DNA from: Cololabis saira
Lineage: Eukaryota; Chordata; Actinopteri; Beloniformes; Belonidae
DNA: 64,000 nt
NCBI RefSeq assembly: GCF_033807715.1
Contig: NC_084606.1
Coordinates: 34,255,861 to 34,319,860, forward strand
Direction of reading: 5' to 3'
In this document: piece after piece, positions 13,400 to 24,028 of the stretch
Layout of the letters: each line of letters starts with the position of its first letter
How positions within the stretch are numbered: the stretch's first letter is position 1
The notes under the pieces: model-generated
Database searches by the model: none
What the model saw: the letters and a program-made list of their open reading frames with translations, nothing else
Told to the model about the DNA's origin: nothing
Made by a program: the position numbers and the translations under genes

Positions 13400-14342
13400 A
13401 GCCTCTACTATACTACTACTGTGGACTTGTTTTTGTCCAAATATAGTACATACTGTAGCATATAGTATGCATACTGTTGTGATGGTTTACAGCTTATTGG
13501 AAAAGTTCTCGTGTGCAACTTACCAATCTACCTTGGATACTACATCCCATAATGCAGTGCTTCACTACAGCTAGAAACAGTGTGAGCGATAGCATGACTG
13601 GCTTGTATTCATGCAGTATGTAGTATATACTGTGTACTACATTGCAGGTATATCGTGTAGTATGCAGACAGCCTCAGTCTTTCACGGTTACTGCTTTGCC
13701 ACCAAATCATCATGACAAGGCCTGAAATGCTAAAGTGGATTCATTTGAACAAATCAGATGAAGTTGGTGAGGAAAAAAACATGCATTATTTTAGGATAAA
13801 AAAAGACATCAAAATATACTTCAGACATTTTTTTTTTTGCAATATCCATATGTTTCCAATTTCTTCTGGTTTAGGGATGTAATTTTGAAATGAAAGGGCA
13901 GAATGGAGTTGATTGTTGCCTGAGCGTGACCTCATGCGTGCGTCTGTAACTATCACATAGAAGCAGTTCCAGCGCTCGTACCAGAACCCGGTACCACTTT
14001 TTTTGCTTTTCAACCACTGACTGTGAGGAAAGCACCAACGTAGTGCCAAGAAAACTGTTTTTCTTTGCTTGTACCTCAAAACCTTGCTTGGGCCAATGCA
14101 AGAACCGCTACGTCCTGGCCGGGTGGGGCAGGGGGAGGGGGGGTGATTATTGTAATCAACTAAAACAGTGCAACCAACCCCGTAATATGAAACATATATC
14201 ACAGAAATACTACATTGCTTTGGGCTCCCATTTAGAAATAAATATGATCACATAGGAAACAAAATGTCTGTTGTCTGCACCGATTTAGGTTTGGTTGAAA
14301 TCACAAAGCTGATCATACTTTCTTTTTTTTGGGTACATGCAG
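13400..14342. other. Intron sequence without a defined element
   Basis: Contains dispersed TAGTATGC/GTAGTATATACTG motifs (about 13440-13660) that look like an old palindromic repeat. It also holds a polypyrimidine stretch before exon E. No gene seen. Confidence 0.4.
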
Positions 14343-14413
14343 GTTTTGCCTCCTTCCCTGCGTCCGAGTCCCAGTCCAAAGCCCCCCGGCCCATGTCTGT
14401 GAACCCGTTCACG
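14343..14413 (+). CDS. agfg1: AGFG-family protein, exon E (GFASF...VNPFT)
   Basis: A 71-nt exon with acceptor CATGCAG and donor CACG|GTGAGT, ending in phase 0. With the split Gly it reads GFASFPASESQSKAPRPMSV then NPFT. Human AGFG1 and AGFG2 have an equivalent penultimate exon region, G-F-A/G...NPFM, also just before a short last exon. This is the strongest family match in the gene. Confidence 0.85.
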
Positions 14414-14416
14414 GTG

Positions 14417-14470
14417 AGTGCTGTTTGCTGCCCGTTTGCTGCCTGTTTGCTGCCTGTTTGCTGCCCGTTT
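14417..14470. repeat. Short tandem repeat (GCTGCCTGTTT)n, interrupted
   Basis: Four to five copies of an 11-mer TGCTGCC(T/C)GTTT start just after the exon E donor. Further copies appear at 15132-15155 and 16649-16690, so one original array appears to have been split by at least two insertions. Confidence 0.7.
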
Positions 14471-14473
14471 ACT

Positions 14474-15127
14474 ACGGTGGCCGAGACCCGCCATTACTGA
14501 AAATAAAAGAAACGCTGCAAATAAAAAGAAACGCCGCTGCAAATAAAATAAACGCTTTGCAAATAAAATAAACGCTGCAAATATAAAGAAACCCTGCTGC
14601 AAATAAAATAAACGCAAAATAAATGCAGATTAAAAAAAAAACGACGCAAATAAAAAAGCCACAACAGAAGTGAATTACCGGGGACTATTTTTGCTGATGC
14701 ACCGGTGTTTTTTACGTGAGAGGAGGAGAAGAAGTCGAAGACGACGTAAGTGAAAAGGAAGAAATAAGAATAGCGAGGAATGAGAAGAACAACGAACGAG
14801 AAAATAAGTGAAAAGGTTAATGTTCAACGTCGCTACGTGTAATTTTTAATGTGCAACACCGGTGCATCGGCAAAAATAGTCCCCGGTAATTCACTTCCGT
14901 TGTGGCTTTTCTTATTTGCGTAGTTTTTTTATTTTATTTGCAGCAGCGTTTATTTTATTTGCAGCAGGGTTTCTTTATATTTGCAGTGTTTCTTTTATTT
15001 GCAGCAGTGTTTCTTTTTGTTTGCAGCGTTTATTTTATTTGCTAAGCGTTTATTTTATTTGCAGCGGCGTTTGTTTCTGTTTGCAGCGTTACTTTTATTT
15101 TCAGCAATGGCGGGTCTCGGCCACCGT
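14474..15127. mobile_element. Foldback element with tandem-repeat arms (GCAAATAAAATAAACGCT)
   Basis: It starts ACGGTGGCCGAGACCCGCCA and ends with the complement. The flanks CGTTTACT and AGTTTACT (14466-14473, 15128-15135) match 7 of 8, consistent with a TSD. Each arm contains seven or more imperfect copies of a roughly 18-21-bp unit (GCAAATAAAATAAACGCTG). Then comes a unique stem ending CACCGGTG near the centre. Non-coding. Confidence 0.85.
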
Positions 15128-15155
15128 AGTTTACTGCCTGTTTGCTGCCTGTTTA

Positions 15156-16640
15156 TCAATCAATCAATCACATTTTATTTGTACAGCACCTTTCATTCAG
15201 GTACACGAAATACAAAGTGCTTTGACATTTTGACTGAAAAATAAGCATAATAAAAACAAAAATAAAAACTGGGAGACCAATGCACACTGACATACAGTAT
15301 AGTTCATTAAAATGAAATAATGATAAAAGTTCAAGGATTAAGGCTAAAAATAATCAGTCCACAACAATAAAATATAACTAGAAAATTTCAGGAAATTTTG
15401 ATATGGGCATGCCCTACTGCCCATTCGTCCCCTCTTGCTGCTTTGGTTTGGGGCTGTAGTGGTTGTGTTCGGGGTGGTTCTATGTCAGTTTGAGGTGTTT
15501 ACGATTGTATGCATTCATTCCTGTGCTCCTCATAGTTATTAATGGGACACGCTTTTTGGCGTCTAGCGTCCCCACGGTAACGCTTTTGACTGAGAAAAGT
15601 AATGCCCATCGAAGCACGATGGAGACGCATCTAACGATGTATGCCATGCATGGGTGCACGTTCTGGTTCAGGCTACGTTAACGGATAGGTTTTTTTTTCA
15701 CCATGGTAAAAAACCCCATCCGAATGAATGGGGCCATTTGGCCTGGATTTTGACATAAAATTTCCTTAAATCCCAGCATCATGAAATTTGAATATGTTTA
15801 AGTCCACAGAGTGCCGAGTCGGGGAACATTTGTACGATGTCTCTACGATAACGTGTTGCCTAGCAACAAGCGTCCAAAGTCAAACAGAAATAAAAAAAAA
15901 AAAAGAAAGGTCAATATCGCAAAAACTGTAATAATTAGCATAATGAGGTTGTACGGTCCGTTAGTGCCAATCGGGCCGAGTGTTTGAAAGTTTGAACGAT
16001 GTCTCTACGATAAAGTCCGGCCGAGCAAGAAGCGTCCAAATTTTTGCCTTTTTTTTTGCTTTTTAGCATCTAGCGTTGCCACGGTAACACTTTTGACTGA
16101 GAAAAGTAATGCCCATCGAGGCACGATGCAGACGCATCCAACGATGTATCGCATGCATGGGTGCACGTTCCGGTTCGGGCCGTATTAACGGAAGAAAAAA
16201 GAGTGCGGAATAAGAAATAAGAAAAGGGAAACCTTTAGATACTATTCTTATCGCCTTCATTTTTCAGGTTTTCTCGGGCGTGTTTTATTTTTTGGAGATT
16301 TTTCTTTTCCACATCAGAGCGGGGTCATGCTGTACACCCGCTGGTGCGCAGTGGGACTTAGCTTGTTAGCAAAATGCTAGCAACATTGCCCTTTGGGCCA
16401 TTCTGGACGATTGCAATATGGTCATGCCACTACTTGGCATGCCCATAATAATAAAAACATTACAAGAAATAGATGAATAAATAAAACAAATACCTCTTAA
16501 AAAAAAAAAAAAAAAGTTAAACAGAATAAAACTATAAAATTTGATGCTACATAAAAGCCAGACCAAAGAGATGAGTTTTTAGTCTACGTTTAAAAATGTC
16601 CACATTTCCAGCTCCTCTCAGATCCTCCGGCTGTTCCATA
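15156..16640. mobile_element. Dispersed retro-repeat split by a second repeat
   Basis: The outer parts (15156-15400, with TTTTATTTGTACAGCACC; and 16450-16640, with GAGTTTTTAGTCTACG) look like two halves of one fish dispersed repeat. The middle (about 15403-16449) is a second repeat starting and ending with GGCATGCC. It contains inverted-complement segments of the repeat at 54852-56092 (TTTTTGGCGTCTAGCG at about 15552). Boundaries are approximate and the classification uncertain. Confidence 0.5.
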
Positions 16641-16648
16641 GTTTTTAC

Positions 16649-17098
16649 TCCCTGTTTGCTGCCTGTTTGCTGCCTGTTTGCTGCCTGACAAGCAGTACTC
16701 GAGTTGAGGGGGGATGAAACGGTCCAAATCATCCCCCCTGTAAAACTGCCATCCCCCCTTTCCATCCCTTATGTCATTTCATCAATGAATGTGGTTTTAC
16801 TGCTATTTCAACATTTAGAGTCATCACCAGAAAAATAACACCAGAAAAATAACTTATTTGACAATTTCCACCTGTTTCAAGTAAATTTTCACTTGAAATA
16901 AGTAGAAAAATCTGCCAGTGGGACAAGATTTATCTTCTTATTACAAGCAAAAAAACTACTTGAAACAGGTGAAAATTGTTGTTTTTTCCAGTGATGAGTC
17001 TTGTTTTAAGTGTAATGAGATTTCTTTACTAAAATTAGACATTTTAACTAGAAATAAGACAAATATTGTTGTTAAGATTTAGAGTTTTTGCAGTGATC
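16649..17098. repeat. GCTGCCTGTTT repeat remnant and foldback repeat copy 2
   Basis: 16649-16690 repeats the 11-mer array seen at 14417. 16855-17098 is a shorter copy of the TTTCACTTGAAATAAGTAG foldback with one arm partly deleted. The sequence between them is unassigned. Confidence 0.6.
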
Positions 17099-17521
17099 CA
17101 TTTTACTTATCCTGTGAAGGACAGAGTCATATTGATAAGTTCAGAAAAGTGTTTTTTATTGTTGTGTTTTGATGTATTTGATGTAAGCCCAGTGGATATT
17201 TAAAGCTTACAGAAGGCTGCATTTAACTGCTGCTATGTCATTCCTGCAGTATTTCTGCAGGTGTTTTGGTCACTGCTATTATTTGTAATATATTATATTA
17301 TTTGTAATCAGCACAAATTATCTGTCCCCATATGATAAAATCCACCATCCTCCCTGATTTTTTTTACAACTCGAGTACTACTAACAAGCAACTGATACCA
17401 AGTGCACTTCAGGGGGGGTGAAAGTGTCGGTAATTGGTATCTTTTTGCAGGTTAGTTTGTAGGAGTTGTGTTGAGCGTGTTCTCTCTGCTGTCACTCACC
17501 CTTCCCTCTCTCGTCCTGTAG

Positions 17522-17569
17522 GGGAATGTTTACCCCAGTCGGGGGACGTCAAGAAACCCTTTCATCTGA
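17522..17569 (+). CDS. agfg1: AGFG-family protein, terminal exon with NPF-I-stop
   Basis: Acceptor GTCCTGTAG is followed in phase 0 by GNVYPSRGTSRNPFI and TGA (17567-17569). AGFG1 and AGFG2 both end in an NPF-plus-hydrophobic residue tail (NPFL in human), so the ending NPFI fits the family. It probably provides a C-terminal EH-domain ligand. With exons A-E the visible part of the protein is about 146 residues. Confidence 0.85.
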   Translation, partial: GNVYPSRGTSRNPFI

Positions 17570-18089
17570 CAACGCCCCCCCTTCTCCCTTCTCCCTTCTA
17601 ACTTCTCTGGGAACCGATGGAGGAGTGAACTTAAGGAGTCGGTGCCATTTCGAAGCCTCTGAAGTGTTTTCACCCTATCAGCGAGGGTCGGACTTCTTCT
17701 CCCGCCCTCACATTTTCCTCCGTGTCTGTGTTTACGTGTTTTTTGAAGGGTGAAGAAAAAAAAAACTGAAAAACAAACCCGTGTGTGTGTGAATGTTATA
17801 ACATCGTGTGTATGAGTGCGTTTGCCTGCTGTGTTTGTACCACGTGACATGCTGTAATGTCAAAAGGTGTTTGTGTGCGGAGGAGACGCCACCTCAGGGC
17901 TCTGTGGGAGTCGCAAGTAAGCAACGCCTCTTTAATTTCACCCAGAAATGCACACATATACTACACGAGTTGCTGCTGCTATTGTGCTTTCATCTCCTGC
18001 TTACAAGTGCAAAACGGATACAGAAAAACAGCCCGCCGGGGGGAAAAGAGTCTTCTGCTTTAATACATTCAGTTCTCAATGGCTGACAG

Positions 18090-18836
18090 CAGGGGCGTCA
18101 ATTGGGTATGGCTAGGTACGGCAGCCGCCACACCTCGGCTTCAAGGGAAAATGTAAATGTTTGTTTTTTAAATACATTTATGGAATTACTCTGTCTATTT
18201 GTATTGATTATTCTATTATTTAATACATAGAAAATAACTACAAATGCAAATCAGAACAACATGATCCATTTCACAAGGTATTACACTGCAAAAACTCAAA
18301 ATCTTAACAAGAATATTTGTCTTATTTCTAGTAAAATGTCTGATTTTTAGTCAAAAAAATCTCATTACATTTAAGACAAGACTCAAAAACTCAAAAAACA
18401 ACAATTTTAACCAGTTTCAAGTAGATTTTCACTTAAAATTAAAAAAATAAATAAAAATAAAAATGTTTTGCTTGTAATGAGAAGATAAGTCTCGTCCCAC
18501 TGGCAGATTTTCCTACTTATTTCAATTGAAAATTTATTTGAAACAGGTGAAAATGGTCAAATAAGTTATTTTTCTGGCGATGACTCTTGTTTTAAGTGTA
18601 ATGAGACTAAAAATGAGACATTTTAACTAGAAATAAGACAAATATTCCTGGTAAGATTTTGAGTTTTTGCAGTGAGCGAGACTGCATTTGAAAAAGTTCA
18701 AATTTTTTTGACCACACAGATAAGCTACATAAACTTCTGTGATGAGTATTTGCTGGACGTGTTGATTGATACTCTAGTTAAGTTCTGTGACTCGTAACCT
18801 TGCCATACCTTAGCTTCCACTGAATTGACGCCACTG
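18090..18836. mobile_element. hAT element, TIR CAGGGGCGTCAATT, copy 1
   Basis: It starts CAGGGGCGTCAATTGGGTA and ends TGAATTGACGCCACTG, flanked by the perfect octamer GCTGACAG (18082-18089, 18837-18844). The interior contains the CACTGCAAAAACT foldback (18288-18680). A second copy is at 38834-40037. Confidence 0.9.
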
Positions 18837-18969
18837 GCTGACAGGCCACTCTGACCCTGCATCATCAGTCTCTACATGTGGTTTTAACAGCCTTAACAAA
18901 CCTCCTGATGCATGTGAAGTAGTATTTCAAGATATAATGGACTTGTCTCTGTAGAGTGTCTGTGTGAGT

Positions 18970-18975
18970 GTGAGT

Positions 18976-19042
<67 letters not shown>
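18970..19042. repeat. (GT)n microsatellite in probable agfg1 3' UTR
   Basis: About 30 uninterrupted GT units preceded by GTGA variants. Confidence 0.95.
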
Positions 19043-19046
<4 letters not shown>

Positions 19047-19520
19047 ATGTCTGTCACTTTTTTTTATTTTATCAAGTTCCCTCGAATGGAGGAAACTGTG
19101 TTTTCCACTCTCAGGCTGCATGCGCTTAGAGGGCTACGAGGAGATGCTACTGAATGTAAATGCAAATTTAAGAGAAAAAAAAAAGTGTGTAAAATTTGTT
19201 TTGAAAAAAAAAAAAGATTCATTGCTTCATGTACCAGACCAAAATGCTTTCCTGCTTTCTTTTTTGTTTCAGTTGGAGGCAAAGTTTATTTCTCTTATTT
19301 TCCCAAAAATAAGAAAGAAAGAAAAAAAAAGTAGAGAATTCTGTATTAATGTCTTTGTAATGACAAGTATTCATGTTCATAAAACCGACTTGTTGCTTCT
19401 TTCAGTATTTTGACTCCTTGTGTGTCTCTTTACGGTCATTTAAATCCCCTTTCTTAATTATTTGAACTATCAATGGCACTTGAGGGTTTAAGTAGGTACT
19501 TAACTTTCACAAATAGGGAG

Positions 19521-19526
19521 AATAAA
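19521..19526 (+). promoter_or_regulatory. Candidate agfg1 polyadenylation signal AATAAA
   Basis: Canonical AATAAA about 1.95 kb after the stop, in otherwise non-repetitive sequence. It is followed within about 20 bases by a T-rich stretch. Confidence 0.4.
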
Positions 19527-19541
19527 GCTGGTTTTTTATGA

Positions 19542-21160
19542 GGTGTAGTTCATCTTTCTACCAGGAGGGGGCGCGTCGTCGTCTCTTCTGCTCTCGTGTC
19601 CAAGGTTACTTGTGGATGCGTATTGCATAAGAGCATGCATACTGCATAAGCATTCTGCACGAAGATAGAACCCTCTTAGATCCAACAGAATGACTATAAT
19701 AGAACATTTTAAAATATTCATTGAAAAGAGGAAGCTTTTTTTTCCTCTCTGTTCTGAGGTATTTTTCTGTTATATTTATTAAGGAGAGGGGAAAACCCGT
19801 AAATGCACAACCACAGTCGAGACAAATAAAATAACCACACATAGAGACGGTCTTAAGTATAAAAGTGCTGAAACAAAGAGAAATCCAAAGTCAGGATAAA
19901 AATAATAAGTGATCTCCCAAAGAGCCGATGACCCTTGGTTTTCATTGACGAATTTCTGCTGCGTTGGTTAATGGTATTTGGAAAGAGTTGGCCGCGTTAT
20001 TGAATGTTCCGAAGTGTAGTCAAACAAATGTGTCGGTACATTCATGTTTCAACACAAGGTCGTTTTTCTTCTTTCTTCTTAATGAATAAATTGAACAGGA
20101 CAGACTTTTGGGAGCGCCAAGACTGAAATCTTACTCCATACGCTGTAGAAGTGGCGATGCCTTCAGGGGCTGTGGGAAATAATGCTTTATTTTTGCTTGA
20201 GCGCTCCTCACGTAAGTACAGAGTGCAGTTAAAATATGCATAAGTTTCCATGCCATATAACAATAGAAATAAACTCATCAAAAGGGGGAAACTAAACTAG
20301 GAAATTGGAGCAGCTACATCACAAAAAAATTCAAATATAAGTAGTTGTCTGATGAGTTGATGCTATTTTTTGCTGTTAGGCTATAATGGACCATTATACA
20401 CTATAATTGTCACTTAAAGCTATAAGTAAGTGCTATATTTATTACAAAAAGAGTCCAGTATTTAATGTAATTAATTTAATGTTAGCTTGAGATCCACCAG
20501 AAACTACTCTACATGTAATAGAGCTGCATTATTTATATAGCTAGAATTAAAATAAAAACAGAACACAACAATGTGAATGGGGTATTGGGTACCTAGAAAA
20601 GCGCTATAGGCTATAAGACTTATGTAATATTATTATTATTATCATCATCATCAGGGGACCAAAAAACCCTGCAGATACTACATACATTTATTAAACAGGT
20701 CATCTTATTATAGCCTGATACCCATGTGATCCAGTCATACTGCAATACTTTAATCTTTAATCAAAACAAAAAACAAACATGTGCATGAAATAAAGTTAAA
20801 CTACCATGTTTTATTTGTTTATTTAAAAAGGATCCCCATTAGTCTTCACCATGGGAAGACTATTCTTCCTGGGGTCCACACATAGACATACAAAAGAACA
20901 ATAATACAACTCAAAAAGGGTGAAAAACATTCACTAGAATTCCTGAAATAATACATTGAAACAAAAATAAAAGAATAAGTAACCAACCATCCACATCTTA
21001 AGTAACAATATTTGCTAGTATCACCAGATCTGTATCCACTTTTGAGCAAAATAGTTTGCAACCACTTTATAATTTATAATATACCCATACCTCTATTTAT
21101 AGTAGTATAAATATATTATACTCATCCATTATAATATACTCATACTACTATACTATATAT
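19542..21160. other. Intergenic region, agfg1 to irs1
   Basis: No coding exon recognised. 20830-20885 has the dispersed fish repeat motif GGATCCCCATTAGTCTTCAC and TTCCTGGGGTCCACA, probably a retro-repeat 3' fragment. The rest is AT-rich and unassigned. Confidence 0.45.
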
Positions 21161-21178
21161 ACACTAGGATAGGTTTTT

Positions 21179-21498
21179 TTTTTTTTTGCTTTTTATTTAT
21201 TTTTTTAATATCTTTTTATAATAATAATTTATAATAATAATTTTCACAATTCACATTTTCACATTCACGATTTCTATTCTACCCACATTCCTACCCTCTC
21301 CATAATTACCCTAGGGGGAAAACAAAATAAACAACAACAAAACAACAAAAAAAAACAAAAAAAAATAACATACATTAAGGGAGAACAAAATTAAATAAAT
21401 ATTTAAAAAATAAATAAATAAAATATATAATGGCAGCAACAGCGATATCAAACTATATATAAATACATACGTACATACAAATATGCATACATATAAGG
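21179..21498 (-). mobile_element. Retroposed insert with 17-bp target-site duplication
   Basis: CACTAGGATAGGTTTTT occurs at 21162-21178 and again at 21499-21515. Between them is an AT-rich insert beginning with poly(T), so it is the complement of an A-tailed transcript. This is the pattern of LINE-mediated retroposition. The source family was not recognised. Confidence 0.7.
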
Positions 21499-21589
21499 CA
21501 CTAGGATAGGTTTTTAATATTTTGAACAGCAGGAGTTAGTGTTTAACACATTTTTATTGGAAGCCCTCGTGTTTTTTTTTTTTTATCCA

Positions 21590-22650
21590 CCCCGCTCTTC
21601 GGTGGGAGGTCCTGTTGTCGGAGCTGGGAGGACGGCCCCTGAACGCATCATGCTGGTACTAGTACGGCGGCGGTGACAGTCCGGGACCGCGACCTGCGCT
21701 CCGAGTCCGGGACCAAACCTCCGCCACAACGACCCCGAGCAGGAGCAGGAGCAGGGCCGGGCTGCAGCAGCGGTGCAGCGGGCTCCGTTCCCCCGGTTTT
21801 CCCGGTTCCTCGGTCCAGCGGGGTGCGCAGTGAGCGGGACTAAAAGCTTTACCGCATGTGCTCCTGTGCTCCTGTGCGCGCTCCTCCCTGCAGGGAAACC
21901 CGACAAACTCCCACCAGAGACACGCACAAGTCCCCGGAACCTTCTCAAACCCTGCAGAACCTGCAGAACCTGCAGAAACCCCCGACCCCGGCTCTCCCCG
22001 TTCCCGCACATGCCTGCGCCGCGGCGCATGGGAGGAGGAGGGGGCGCACCCGGCGCATGTCTGAGCCCACCGCAACTAACTTCACCATAAACAACAAGAC
22101 TCCCGGCTTGTATTGACGCGTTTTTTTCTCCAGGAGAAGAGGAGAGGGGGGTTTGGTTTTGGTTTGTGTCCGCCATGGAGAACCAGGCAGGCGGCTGCGA
22201 GCCCCAGCAGCAGCTGCAGCAGCCGGCGGAGGAGGACGTGCGCCGGAGCGGATACCTCCGCAAGCAGAAGTCCATGCACCGGCGCTACTTCGTGCTGCGC
22301 GCCGCGTCGGAGCGCGGCCCGGCCCGCCTGGAGTACTACGAGTCCGAGAAGAAGTTTCGGGGCAAGGCCCCCGTGCCCAAGCGCGCCGTGGCGCTGGAGA
22401 CCTGCTTCAACATCAACAAGCGCGCCGACGCCAAGAACAAGCACATGATCGTGCTGTACACCCGCGGGGAGAGCTTCGCCGTGGCGGCGGAGGACGAGGC
22501 GGACCAGGACGGCTGGTACCAGGCCATGGTGGAGCTGCAGTGCAAAAGTAAGCCCGGAGCCCCCGGAGCCCCGGAGTCCCGGACACGTGTGCCCAAGGGC
22601 CAGGGGCTGCACACGGGAGTGTATGGGCAAGAGCAGGGGTGCAGATGTCA
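21590..22650. promoter_or_regulatory. irs1: CpG-rich promoter and 5' UTR region of irs1
   Basis: An abrupt switch from AT-rich DNA to about 1 kb dense in CG dinucleotides, covering the start codon and exon 1. This is typical of vertebrate CpG-island promoters. A short tandem repeat of CCTGCAGAA lies at about 21950-21985. No clear TATA box was seen and the transcription start cannot be placed. The long reverse-strand frames here are by-products of GC richness. Confidence 0.7.
22175..22547 (+). CDS. irs1: Insulin receptor substrate 1, exon 1 (PH domain)
   Basis: IRS1 is the cytoplasmic docking protein of insulin and IGF1 receptors; tyrosine-phosphorylated, it recruits PI3-kinase, GRB2 and SHP2. 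This exon encodes residues 1-124 plus one base. ATG lies in a strong Kozak context (GCCATGG). Residues 22-123 are the PH domain: GYLRKQKSMHRRYFVLRAAS, then ARLEYYESEKKF, CFNINKRADAKNKH and the invariant-type Trp114 in DGWYQAM. The wording is closer to IRS1 than to IRS2 (SMH-R-FVLRAASE). The donor is AAAA|GTAAGC, phase 1. In mammals the IRS1 coding region is not split here, so this exon boundary is notable. Confidence 0.95.
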
Positions 22651-22712
22651 GGGTTATGGGGGACACCAACGTGATTTAAATTTTTAATTTTTTGCAAATA
22701 TGCAACTCATAC

Positions 22713-23008
22713 TAGGGCTGTGCAATCAATCGATTTTAAATCTAAATCGGATTTATTAATCACAATCGATGTTAAAAAAAAAAAAATTGTAAATGTCACT
22801 CAAGGAGGATTTACAGTATCTTTCAATTGCACTTCATTCCCAATAGGGAAATTTGTTTGCTATTTTTCTTTAAAAATAAAGATAAAATATTAGAAACAAT
22901 TTATTCCATTGTCTTTTGTAGTTTTACCAAAAAAATCGAAATCGAAAATAGGGTTTTCAGATAAAAAAAAATCGGGATTTTATTTTTGTCCAAAATCGCT
23001 CAGCCGTA
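22713..23008. mobile_element. hAT MITE (TAGGGCTGTGCAATC), nested in left palindrome arm
   Basis: Ends TAGGGCTG and CAGCCGTA with perfect octamer flanks ACTCATAC (22705-22712, 23009-23016). The right arm of the palindrome has the uninterrupted site GGTATGAGTTGCATATTGG. Confidence 0.85.
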
Positions 23009-23059
23009 ACTCATACCATGCCATAAATTGGTAAAGGCTCGCCAAAAAATACTGCACAG

Positions 23060-24028
23060 TAGGGCTGGGCGATTTTGCCCAAAAATAAAATCTAGATTTT
23101 TTTCTCTCAAAATCCGATTTTCGATTACGATTATTTTGTGAATTGACAAAAGGCAAAGAAATGATTTCAAATATGCTGTTTTTTTATTGAACATTTGCCC
23201 CATTGGGCTTTAAGTGCAAACTTTGCTCTTATTAAACCAAAAATGAATGAATAAAGTGCAAAGCTCTCTAAAATAAATTGAAAAAAAGTTTTGAAAAATA
23301 TAATAAAATATAAAGTTTTATCTCTGAAAAAAGAATCTGCAAATCAGCACTTGCAAACATACAGTAAGTTATATTTCCAATTAAATAAAACAAGACATTT
23401 TCTAATTAAACTAAACTGGGTCTTTGCATGCTAAATAATAATGCAACCCATGAAGGAGGTAGAGGTGTGTAATGTCAGTCATTACATTTGATATTCACAT
23501 TTGCAAGTTTTTTGCCGAGCCGGTCTACCGCATCTGGCTTGAGGGATGCCCGGTGGCATGTTACAACGCCCCCTCCTACACTAAAGAGCCTCTCCGATGG
23601 GGCACTTGTCGCAGGTATTGAGAGGTATTTCCATCAATCGATTTTACGATTTTCACGTTTTAACATCGTTCTAATTACATAATCGCGATTATGATTTAAA
23701 ATCGATTAATCGAACAGCCCGACACTAACGTGATTTTAATTTTTCATTTTTTGCCAATATGCAACTCATACCAAGTAGGGCTGGGCGATTTTGGACAAAA
23801 ATAAAATCCAGATTTTTTTTTTTCTCTGAAAACCCGATTTCGATTTTTTTTTTTTGGTAAAACTACAAAAGACAATGGAATAAATTGTTTCAAATATTTT
23901 ATTTTTATTTTTAAAGAAAAATAGCAAGCAAATTTCCCTATTGGGAATGAAGTGCAACTGAAAGATACTGTAAATCCTCCTTGGGTTTAGTAATTTTAGA
24001 TTTAAAATTGATTAATCGCACAGCCCTA
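23060..24028. mobile_element. Composite of two hAT MITEs (TAGGGCTGGGCGATTTT)
   Basis: The left part begins TAGGGCTGGGCGATTTTGCC and runs to ATCGAACAGCCCG (about 23722). Then comes a 50-bp duplicated piece of the palindrome arm (CTAACGTGATTTTAATTTTT to AACTCATACC). Then a second MITE (23777-24028) starts TAGGGCTGGGCGATTTTGG and ends GCACAGCCCTA. The whole block is flanked by CTGCACAG (23052-23059, 24029-24036). It therefore behaves as one insertion later rearranged by duplication. Confidence 0.75.

Larger units (their letters stand above)
17570..19530 (+). other. agfg1: Probable agfg1 3' UTR with embedded TE and (GT)n
   Basis: Follows the stop codon without a recognised splice. It contains an inserted hAT element (18090-18836), a (GT)n run (about 18970-19042) and an AATAAA at 19521-19526. 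The extent is inferred; an earlier polyadenylation site is possible because A-rich AATAAA strings also occur inside the transposon. Confidence 0.45.

Noticed and set aside
14417..16690. Spaced direct repeats of GCTGCCTGTTT as a possible CRISPR-like array
   Set aside because: Units are contiguous 11-mers without regular spacers, and the wide gaps are caused by transposon insertions in a eukaryotic intron.
21583..22669. Reverse-strand frames of 195-230 codons over the irs1 promoter and exon 1
   Set aside because: Antisense by-products of high GC content. The plus-strand PH domain is unmistakable and the reverse frames have no family features.
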